Shown piece after piece: positions 26,290 to 38,200 of a stretch of DNA of 64,000 nt (its first letter is position 1; each line of letters opens with the position of its first letter). Below the pieces are notes generated by a model. That model was not told where the DNA came from, ran no database searches, and saw only the letters and a program-made list of their open reading frames with translations. The DNA comes from Schistosoma haematobium (taxonomy: Eukaryota; Platyhelminthes; Trematoda; Strigeidida; Schistosomatidae), in assembly GCF_000699445.3 (NCBI RefSeq), contig NC_067195.1, forward strand, positions 52,928,465 through 52,992,464, read 5' to 3'. Made by a program: the position numbers and the translations under genes.

Positions 26290-29200
26290 GCATATGCTGC
26301 TACCCTGTCAACTGAGTATAAATATAGATTTGTTTATCTATTTCAATTCTCGACAAATTGATTGAGAATATTTCTCATTTTAAACAATAATCTAGACAGT
26401 TTTCAATAATCCATAATGGCTTTTTTCGATGAAGCCATGAAAATACGACAATATTTATAGATTGGTCAATTAAATGCGTGTGTATATACTAATAAAAATA
26501 ATATTATTTAGTCAGGAGTTGATGTTATGTATGGTTACTATGTCATAGTAGACATACAAAATAATTCATTGATGAATTAACAACAGGATTCAGTTCATGG
26601 GTTTGTTACTATTTTGAAAACAATAAACTATTCATTTGTTTGGTTGTCTTCTAATTTTAAAAAAAATCCCCCCCCCACCCGCAAAATAAAACATAAGAAC
26701 AAATGAATAACAATGAAATTTCACTGGATTCTGAAATAAATTGAGCTATTGATCCACTGAAAACCTGTTTTACTTCTTCCATATTCAATATTTAAAAAAA
26801 ATTTTCCACATCATTGACTTTCTTTTATGAATCAAAGTAGATTTGTTCTTAGAATTCTTCGAAGTAAAATAAAAAAAGGTAATTAACTAGTCTCAGTTCA
26901 ATCGAGTTTATATCATTTAAAATGAAACAGATCATTATTAATTTTTTGAGGGTTATTCACCATTTACCTAAATAAGATCAGTTTGAGATGTAGAATTATG
27001 CTATTCAACAATTTACACAATCGGTGAGACTCTAATTTATGGACGCCCTTTGAACAAATCTTAAGTGACCTTGAGAAATATTAGACAATCAGTAAACAGT
27101 CAGTATAGAGTAAAAATATATTATACAAAACCAAGGAAATAAAGTGGATACACTTCTTATACGTGATTCAGAAACTTGTCAAGGTTAGAAAGAGGTTCAG
27201 AGGTTCTAAACTCGTAATGCATATAGTAGAGGAAGTCATCCATATGGCTACAGAATAGTCAGCCTCCGGAGCCATGATAAAGTCTCAAAAACTCTTTCAG
27301 TCTCGACCACACAGCTTCAACACTGTTTATGTGCACTCCGGTTGTTGAGTGCACAAAATGCTACTTGTGGATAACGACACGATTCATATAACCAAGCCTA
27401 TGTAGGAGTGTGTACGCTCTCAAAACATCCGTATATATTGTAGTACTTAGCTGCAGCCAGTGTGACTGGTGCTTTTATTATCCAGTTCGCGATAATTGTC
27501 GTGATTCGCCTTAATTAGGAATTATATATAGGGTTTTCATCACGAACTGACATTAGCTATAATGCCAGAAATTTGTTTAGCCAAATGGATGAAAGACTTT
27601 TGTGCCAAAATGCGAGATCTATTATCTTATACCTGATTGATTCGTTCAAAAATTATGGTCTCGCCGTTTTATTTGTTATAGTCACTCAATTATCACGTTT
27701 TGTACAAAATTCCCTGTGAACCGACCGTACGTTAGCATTAAGTACTGAAGTTGGCGCCGTAACCTTGAAATTTCTCAAACGCTTCTGATTGACTCGTCCA
27801 TAACTTAGATTCTCTCCACAATCTTATACACCAAAAACATTTTGTAATAATTTCTTAATCTTCACTTATTTACCTCCATAAAACTCAGGGTCCTGATATC
27901 AGCCCGGTACCTTTAAGTCATTAGGTTGAAATTCAGCTATGCGTGCTTTTAACTTCTTTGATCAAATCATAAGCATTTTAGTTTATCATTGCTATCATAA
28001 TTAAATCTTCAGGACTCTATAGTCTCTCACTAGAACTTCAAGCAATCTACATCATATTAAATCACTAGTGAGACTACAATCATTATCTGTATAGTTGGTT
28101 GGTGGAGTGCTTTTTTATAAAAAAAATTTAGCACCTAAGGGCTTTCTGCTGTTCTGCAGTCAATGTTGGTTAGTAATACAAAATGCTACCCATGTAAAGG
28201 AGAGCCTCTATAATCACGCCTGATGAGAATGAATATCCACAGGTTAAAAGCCATCAATTTAAGGAAATTATATTTTGCTGCACGAAAATTCTATCATGAA
28301 TGAAATCTTAAACATAAAAGTAAAAATTTCATTACAAAAGATTTGGATTAAAAAAAATACAAACCATTGTTCCGAAATTGCCCAGTTAGATTCAATCATA
28401 CCATTAAATAGACCTTTGAATGAGTTAGATTTTTTGTAAAGAATAAAAATAAATATGAAATGTTCATCGTGCTTATCTTCGAAGAAATTTTGCTTATAAA
28501 ACCAAGTGCAACTTAGAAGTGGCTGCAGACAGATGTATTATTTGTCGCGTACGTACATACACACATATACATGCAATAACAGACATTATACCAGTATAAC
28601 GACAAGTTTGTTGGAAGTGAAACTTTGAAATAAGAACAAACGATTAAATATGACTGAAATTATGGGAAGCATGCATATTGTCCAATATCCCGCACCCCGC
28701 GGGATCGTGGATGCGCACTGCTGAGGATCCCATACTAGGATGAAACGGCCGTCCAGTGCTTCCAGGTTTCCAACGGTGGTCTAACATCAATTAATTCATG
28801 ATCTCAACCAAAAAATTTTCATTTAAGTTATCTACATCACTGGTATCAGTTATCAAATCATAATATCTAAATTCTCCCATTTTTAACTAATGTTTCTAAG
28901 AACTCGACTATTGTTATTACTATTATAAATATATGAAATGGTACAAATGTGTACTTTTCTAACCATAAATTTTCACTGATTTATTTTTAAGACCTTTGCA
29001 CATAATCATCACAGAAATGTAATCAATTACTCACACAATAGATGATGCTTAAGAAAAGGGAAAAATCTCAAAGAAATGAAAATTTCAATTATGAATTTAT
29101 TATAATTAAATAAAGATTTTTGTTTTTAATTAAAATGAAGCGGAAAAGGTGTCCCAGGACCTATCATTCTTGCACGCGAGCGCTTTACCATTAGACCACT

Positions 29201-32200
29201 GAGTTGATCGGCATCAAACGGTGTTAATATCTAACTTCAACCAATCCACGAAGTTGCACCCCCGCTTACATTGAATTTTCAATATTTAACCTATTTTTGT
29301 TGATATAAAACAAAAAGTAACAGGTGAAGTAGAATAATATAAATTTATAAGGGTTGGTAAAGTTTCAACAATGATTTACTAATTGATAATAAAAGCTATA
29401 TATATATACAAGGTCATTTGAGGATAAATCTAAGAAATATGAAAGGGAATGAAGCAGAAGTAATCTAAAACTGAAAGGTTGACCAATTTCGTAATATTTA
29501 TAGAAATTAGTTGATTCAAAGTCCTAAGCATTGAAAATCAGGAAACACTAGACACCTGTTATCTAATAGTAATGGACTCTTCAGCAATCTACATCCATGT
29601 TCCTACAAAGGATGGAAAGCTCGACGAGGTTATGGATTGTGCACTACTAAAGAGAGGAGGCTTGTCAAATGTTTTCTGGTTTCCAATAGTTATTTAACTA
29701 CGTCCAGTCAGCGGTGTCAAGTGTAAAATAAACGTCAACACTTTCTATAAATCATCAGTAAAATTAGAAATATAATAATTTTAGTAAAAAGGTTTGTTGA
29801 GAGTGTTCTTTTTGCAGTTTCACATCATGAACTAACCTCATATAGATAGCTATTTGAAATCAGAAAGCGTTAAACGGCTATCTGATCCTGATAAGAGTTA
29901 CGTTGACATTCTAGTGGTCCGTTGTTTGATGGCATTATCATGTTCAGCAATCATACTTCTGACTCAATCACCGTTGATGAGCATCAGTAGTTGAATGTTA
30001 TTTTCATACCCTTATTGAATACATATTTCACCAAATTACTCATTCCAATTTCATAATTGTTTTTCGCCGTCTAGTTTCTATGAAATGTTTTAGTAATCTT
30101 TGATTCAACCTTTAAATATAAATAACAATTTTTTTTAAATATTTAATGTCGTTACTGTGCTCGATTGATCGTTGTTTTATAAAAAATTTTGACTGTGCAA
30201 ATTAGAGTGGCACACAATCGAACAATCTTCTTTCCAATTAGATCCTCATCAGGCTCTTTTCTAAACACAATAATCTTTATATAAGTACATATAACAACAT
30301 TAAATCAATCTGGGCAGATTCTGAGTTTTGTCAACACGAGTGGTATCGTACTTTTTACAGATCACGCAGAAGCGGAACTTAATTTATTTCGTTATATTGA
30401 TTCTAGTTGTCAACTATTGTGACATTAGAAAATTACTAAAAATTAAGTGCATATAATTTCTATGTAAGTCGAAAAATTATGTCATACAAAATAAACTACA
30501 AAAAAATCGTAACCAATGCTCGGTTATGATGATAAGTATCTTAATGATAAACACAAATTTCAGATAACAATAATAATTTTGATTGAGATCACGAGCCGAT
30601 TGATGTTAGACCACCATGGAAAACCTGGAAGCACTGAACAGCCGTCTCGTTCTATGGTGGGAATCCGCAACAGTGCGCATCCACGATCCCACTCTCAGGA
30701 CTCGAGCCAAAGGCCTTCAGTCTTGCGTGCGAACGCTCAACCTACTGGACCACTGAGCCAGCCGGCATCCAATGATATTAGTGACCAACAAACTAATAAT
30801 GAACATGTACTCACTAGTGACTAGCTTCGTGAGGGAATTCTCGGAGTTCTAGTGAGAAGCTGTGACCAGTGGAGGTAATCCGTATTGGGTAGAGACAGGT
30901 ATTTACCTCAGTACAATGGAAGATGGCCGCGCAATTTCGTGGATCGGTTGAGGTTAGACATTAACACTGTTGGATGCCAGCTCAGTGGTCCAGTAGGTTA
31001 AGTGTTCGCGCGCGAGATCTGGGGCCCTGGGTCCGAATCTCGCGGGGAGCGGGATCGTGGATGTGCACTGCTGCTGAGTCCCACAATAAGACGCAACGGC
31101 CGTCCAGTGCTTCCAGGTTCTCAATGATGGTTTAGCTTCAATTGACTCATGATCTCAACTAGTTAAATTACTATAATATCCACAAAACCCCTTCTGATAT
31201 TAATAACTGACTTCCTTGTAAAGCAAATGAATAAGAAATAAGTATCCAAAGAACGTATATATAAGAGAATATTATATTCACGTTAGTTTGTGTACTTGTT
31301 TTTCAAATTATCTGACAAATTATTTTATCAGAATAATATAAATAGAAGATATATGGTATTTCTGTTTTAATAAAGGTTGTAATTACTTTTAAGGTGTATA
31401 TAAAAATGATTAATAAATTTTATGTATAAACTAATAAGGTTCAGGTAATATTTTTTGAACTTATAACGTTGACTTTATTTTTTATTTGTTGATCGACAAA
31501 ACTCAACAGTTATTGTTAGTTTCAATACTATACTTCGTACATGGGTTTATAATTGGATATTATGTGAATAACACCGATGTGATCAAATTCACATATACAA
31601 TATCTTGAGTTGATTAAAAGCTTACGTTTTAAACTTTAGTTTTCATTGTTTGCTAAAATTTGTCATGAAAAGTTAATTGCAACCACGTTGGTAAACGTAT
31701 CTCCAAGATGTAAATAAACATATCATTCACTAAATTAGTAGTTATGGCAACCATTGATACTCCCTCATATATCCCTTACATTTTTATATATATAAGACAT
31801 CGGATGATGACAATTCTTCGATATTTATGTTTTATTTAAGTTCTGTAGCAGTTTATTAACATCTAATAAACAATATTTTTCGAGTGATTAAATGGAAATT
31901 GCAGAATATTGATCGTCTAGTGAATATAAAATGTTCAGTGAGTTATATGAAACACATAGCAGCATTGATCTCAATATGCTCTACCTCCAGAATGGTAATT
32001 CTAATAATATACGATACATGAAAATTAAATGTTTCAATAGAAGTAAAAACTATCAACGATAGAATTTAAAAAAGGGTTTTACATTAGGTATTATCAAAAT
32101 AGTAACAGCCTAGAAACAGTGTAATTATATATATATCAAATTCTTTAGTTAAGTAAAATGTAAGTACACTTCAACAGAATGTGTACATATGTCAATTAAA

Positions 32201-35200
32201 GAACGATTTAAAAATTATAAATTATTAATTGGGATCAATGTTAAATCACTAATGAAAACCTGGAATCATTAAATGGTCGTTTCGATTATTGAACTAATCC
32301 CATATGAGTTTATTTACCAATTCTAATAATGATTAATGGATGGTGGCTAGCAGTGAAGTCCAGGACGCGTGTTTTATCCTACTTGGGATTCGTCAGCTGG
32401 ATGTATCTGCACCAACTCTGGGATGTAGGTGGCAACCATCCATCATTGCTTATAATGCTTAGGATTTGAAGTAATATCGAGACGATCCGTATAGGGTGCA
32501 TATATGCCAATAAGTGACTGATCAATTTTAGTCTTAAACATCAATAGAAAGATTGGAACAAACAATACAAAATGAGATTAATAATAATAACTGATTATTT
32601 TATAGATAAAGCGAAACTATAAATTTTAGTCTTATACTACATATATTGAAATATAAGAATATATTTGGGATATAAATCATCACAAACACTGAATTTATAC
32701 TCATTGACATAAAATAAGTGAATTCCGTTTTTTTATATAAATTATAAACAAATTATGAACTGTTGCATAATTATATTAATTAGTACAGTTTCATCGAAAA
32801 TATACGTTAAATTTATTGTCAAGCTTACATACAGAAAGTGATTATTATATTATAAATGGAATGGACTAGTAAAAGTTCTAGAATATGCCGCCTAAACACA
32901 TATCGATTATAATATATTTCTCAAACTTCCTTATAATTAGTCATTCACCATGTTGTCTACAATCACTTCAGCTATAATGCACACAAGCATATTCAAAGAA
33001 TCAGTCTTTTAAATATCGTTTATTTTGATATGTTCATCTTACTTGACAGAAATAGAGCCTTATTGTAAACATGTATGTACATTGAGTCATTTTCCTTTCA
33101 GAACTAAATTCAAGTTTTTTTCAACCCACCTCTTTTATTTTCTACTTAAAAGGTTTGAAAGAATACGTGTTATTACACAAACTCGAATTCACCAACTTAA
33201 TCAAAGTTTATCAGCACTACAAATGATGCCACAAAGACCGAAATATCAAACTGTTACACGTAATTCCTCTCAACGTACTCAAGGATCGCGTCATGAAGCT
33301 ATAGAACCAGTTGATCAAACTATCCCAGCGACTTCAGGACAATCAAAAAATGTTCCATTACACGGTGAGAGAACTTTGTTTTAAATAACTTCAATCTTTT
33401 AATGGTTTTCGAAATAATATTCGCTTCACACGTTTCATCTCTTTTAAGACATTAGACAGAGCTTTCTTTATTATCGTGAGTAAGGTAGTTGTGTACATTT
33501 AGCACTTTCATATCAGCATAATTCCATACGTTAAATTGACAACAGAGTTTTGCAAGATATCATAGTTATTCAGATTTAATTTAATAAAGAAAGTAGTTTA
33601 AAGCTGTATACCAATTACAGACCTTTATAACGATTAGTATTAATCTCATACACCCAGAATAATTATTTAAAATCAAATGCTTATAAACTATGAATGGTTT
33701 TTCACTTGGTGTTGTTTTACATCTATCTTCCCATTGTTATTGACCAGTCTCATCTCGGTATATGTGCATCCTGTGAAGATTGCCTCGATATAGCCTTAAG
33801 TCAAAAGCTTTTTAAGCGAAGATGGATAGTGGCTAGCAGTGGAATCCAGTTTGACGCGCGTTTCGTCCTATTAGGGACTCGTCATCTGGGTGTACCTGCA
33901 TCCCAGAGTTGATGTTCAACAATGGGAAGATACAAGTAAAGCAACAGCAAGTGAATTTAAACTTCATCACGTTGCACAAGCAGGTGGCTATCAAGACTCA
34001 ATAGGTAAGTGAATAACGCAATGGCGTTTGAAGCGAACGGTACTAGGTTTGACTCCTGGAGTGAATATCAACTCTGCGATGCAGGTACATCCAGCTGACA
34101 AGTTTCGAATAGGACGACACGCGCATCAAACTGGATTCCACTACTAGCCACTATACATCTTTGATGAATGGGTGTATTTCAATTTGTTCAGTGACTTATT
34201 TTCCCATATGCTAGACTGTGAAAATCAGGAGTTGACAATTGATACTATCAATGTTTTATGTTTTTTTAGTTAATTTCTTGTAAACTATAAATCTCAATAT
34301 TAATTGGTACTTTTTCAATATTATACATTAGACAACTGATTTTCTCTATTCATCACGATATTTTAATCTTTGTTTTTTCTGTTTTACCATGAAATAAACC
34401 ATCTGGAAACTATGAAATTTTTCTTTTTACAGTAGAATAATTTTCATTTATTTACTATGCATTATAGTTAGATGATTAGTTATAAATCTTGTAATTCAAG
34501 ATATACTTTCATAGTCTGTTTTAAGCGAATATCCTACAAATATTAAAATGAGTTTATAATCAGCTACGAAAGTAGTTGACAATTTTCAGATTAGTACACC
34601 TCATTCGTGTTTCATTTTATATATTGTGTAACAGCTTAGCTAGATACCTTATTCTTATGATAATCAACATATTTGTTAGAAATTTATTTTCAGAATTGGA
34701 AGTTTGTAGAGATTATAGTAGTTTTAATAGTTGAATTCATGAGTCGATCTAAGGTAGAATACCATTAAAAACTTGGAAGCATTGGATACCCATTTCGTCC
34801 TTTATAGGACTGAAATGCAAAAAAAATAAAAAAAATTATTACAAACATTATTCTACTTATTTTTTTCAGATTCTGTTCGTTTACCATGGGAAAGATGTGT
34901 TCATCCATCTGGTACACAAGTTCCATACTATAAAAAGTAAGTATGAACTACAATATTTGTTCATATTTATTGTACAATACAATTTTTTTAAAAAAAGAGA
35001 AAAGAATGAATCGATGAAACAAACTCAATTGCCAAGCTAAATAATGAAGTTATTTTTTTAACTGTCATAGATAAGATGTTTACGAATATAACTTTCACTC
35101 AAATCTTCAGTGAATTGAAATAAAACTTTTCACTTAACGAAAGTTCTCATAAATTCCTAAATGGTTAAAATCTATAGACAAATAGAAGAATCTATTATAT

Positions 35201-38200
35201 GTGAAAATTATATTTGAAATAATCTCAGTGACTGAATTTTAAATCACTCCAATGTTTCGTCCAGCTAACGTTTCTGGACTTCTTCAGGGTAATAATAAAA
35301 ATCAAAAATAGAAAAAGAATGTAGAAAGTTTCGATAATTTTGATATAATCAACTTCAAGATGATTATATTTCTTGCTTATAAATAGAAGCTTCTAGAGTT
35401 TACATGTTTTTTTATTATAGAAACTGGTATTACAAATGATAACTAAATTTTGACTAATTCACAAATTGTTTTTAACGATTATGTAATCTAAATGAATATT
35501 TTTAGTGGTTGTCTATTACTCAACTCTAATGGAGAACGATTTCTTTTGTTTAAATTAATACCTATTAACTTTAGATCTCTATACTAAAACAATCTTATAA
35601 AATGAAAGTACATATTATTATAAAATTGTTTAGATAATATTCTCATTTAGGAATAAACTTTTCAAATGAATTCAGTGAAATTTACATACATCAAAACGAT
35701 ATAATCACTTTCAGCTCAGTGTATGGTTAAACGACATACAATAATCATTATGCTTTTCTAACGTGATTATTAATTGAATATAGTAAACGTGTTTCGTCCA
35801 AGTTGAAACTCATCAGATACACTTACCTTCACAACATGAAACAACAATGGCATTATCTATTCTTTTCATTTTTTAGTCATGAAACGCAAGAAACTCAATG
35901 GGATCATCCAATTTTATGTGATTTAATGAAATCTATGAAACAATTTAATACTGTTCGTTTCTCTGATTATCGAACTGGTTTAAAACTACGTCGTTTACAA
36001 AAAGAACTATGTTGTAAGTTAGTCACTTGATATTTTCCTCATTTCATATAATTATTAATAGTATTAATCTACTCAAAATCATAATATTGTTACTGAATAA
36101 CGTTAATTACATATATCTTTTTGATTGAGATCGTGAACCGATTGATGTTAGGCCACCATTGAGAACCTGGAAGCACTGGACGGCCGTTGCGTCTTATTGT
36201 GGGACTCAGCAGCAGTGCACATCCACGATCCCGCTCCCCGCGAGATTCGGACCCAGGGCCCCAGATCTCGCGCGCGAACACTTAACCTACTGGACCACTG
36301 AGCTGGCATCCAACAGTGTTAATGTCTAACCTCAACCGATCCACGAAATTGCGCGGCCATCTTCCATTGTACTGAGGTAAATACCTGTCTCTACCCAATA
36401 CGGATTACCTCCACTGGTCACAGCTTCTCACTAGAACTCCGAGAATTCCCTCACGAAGCTAGTCACTAGTGAGTACATGTTCATTATTAGTTTGTTGGTC
36501 ACTAATATCATTGGATGCCGGCTGGCTCAGTGGTCCAGTAGGTTGAGCGTTCGCACGCAAGACTGAAGGCCTTTGGCTCGAGTCCTGAGAGTGGGATCGT
36601 GGATGCGCACTGTTGCGGATTCCCACCATAGAACGAGACGGCTGTTCAGTGCTTCCAGGTTTTCCATGGTGGTCTAACATCAATCGGCTCGTGATTTCAA
36701 TCAAAAACTTAGCAATTTCCACAACCTCCGAACTGATGATTATATATTTATTAAGTTATTCAATATATAAGTCATAAAAGATAAAATTTCATTACGCAAC
36801 ACCTTTTTTTCCAATTATTTCTTTGACTTCATCATATAAATAACTATTGAAAGAAGTTCACGAATTCTTTTCCATTTAAATTATCACACTGATTGTTAAC
36901 AAAAATGGTTACTACTTTCGTTAAATTCTCAACAACAACAAAAATTTTCAGAAAACCCGAATTTATACCATTTTATTTAGTTACTAAAACGTTTTCTTTC
37001 TTTCTTTCATTCTTCTCTTCTTTTTCTTACATTTGCTGTCAAAATATGATAAATATTATTAATGGTATTTATATGTAACACAATAATGTCTTTTTACGTT
37101 TAAATAAATGCAACTTTTGTTACATGATGTAAATTATTTATGAGTTAACAGAATGAATACATCTACTGAGACATTAAATAAGAAAGATTAGTTCAGTGAA
37201 GAGTTCTCTTTATGGCGAATTCATTTTCAAAGCTGTACAATCGCAAATATATATATACTTATTTTTACAGGATGATAATAATACTGATAATAAACTTCTG
37301 TTAGACATGATGACAGTGAGGTTAAATAAACAAAGAAATAAAAAAGAACTTTTTTTTATAAACAGGGAAACTAACAATCGTTTGATTGTTAATGACTTAA
37401 TTATTCATCAAAAGATATGTACTTACTAAAAACCGGTATACTTCGATATTCATTGGTAAGAACATAAAACCTAAAACGCCGAGAACACAAATAATTACAT
37501 GAACATCGAATTCAAGGGTGACAGAGCCACAAACATCTTAAAGAGGAGAATTTCTGATTCTTTATAAATAATATTCTTTGCAGCAAGTTTGCGAATAGTA
37601 TTCTTCAGCTAATCATTGTTCACCAATAATCTTAAAGATAAATTATCGCATCTAACCAACTCAATATGCATTTACCAATTTACCTGCTCATGTGGAGCCA
37701 GGTATATAGGTCGTTCGATGCGTACTTTATTCAAAAGAATTCAAAAACATTATCAGGCGTGGCTAAAAAGAGGAAGAAACGGCTCAATAAGAAGCTTAAT
37801 AATCGAACACCTTGTGAATACAGGTCACGCAATCAAGACAGACTCTGCGTTCAAAGTCTAAAAGGTAGGAAGAAGTCTTCCAAAGACAATTAGACTGCAT
37901 ATTCTTTGCATTGTCAGAGCATTAGCCATACATCTGGAAAGCCAGAATTGTGTGTGCAAAAGAGACTGGTACAACCTCTTCTTCTACTATGGTCTTAATG
38001 TTTTATAATTTTTTCTCTTTCTTCATACTCTTCTTCCTTTACAAACATCTGTTTCACCTTCCATCTTCCCCATAAATTTTCTACCCCCAACTGGTTTATT
38101 TTGTTTCCACAACCATTCTGATTACATTTAACCTCAATTTCAACATTTTATCTTATCATGATGAGCCATCCTTTCCGAATGATAATTTCCCTATCTATCT

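Larger units (their letters stand above)
26134..33152. other. Intron between exons 7 and 8
   Basis: This is the longest clearly single intron. It holds a TA microsatellite (26257-26285), a Merlin-type transposase remnant (27181-27480), short-repeat copies (28688-28812 and 29148-29270), the large palindromic unit (30578-31165), and a Sm-alpha-like palindrome (32325-32570). 29520-29740 looks like a badly decayed copy of the same palindromic repeat. Confidence 0.6.
33365..34869. other. Intron between exons 8 and 9
   Basis: Two Sm-alpha-like repeats face away from each other here (33715-33950 and 33955-34165). A fragment of the short repeat (34730-34815) lies near the end. Confidence 0.6.
34937..35876. 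other. Intron between exons 9 and 10
   Basis: It contains two minus-strand hammerhead-like motifs at 35251-35288 and 35783-35816. No larger repeat is recognisable. Confidence 0.55.

Noticed and set aside
30516..30824. Frame identical to one at 36459-36722 (minus), possible conserved peptide
   Set aside because: Identity follows from the inverted repeat pair, and the frame crosses tRNA-like and ribozyme parts.
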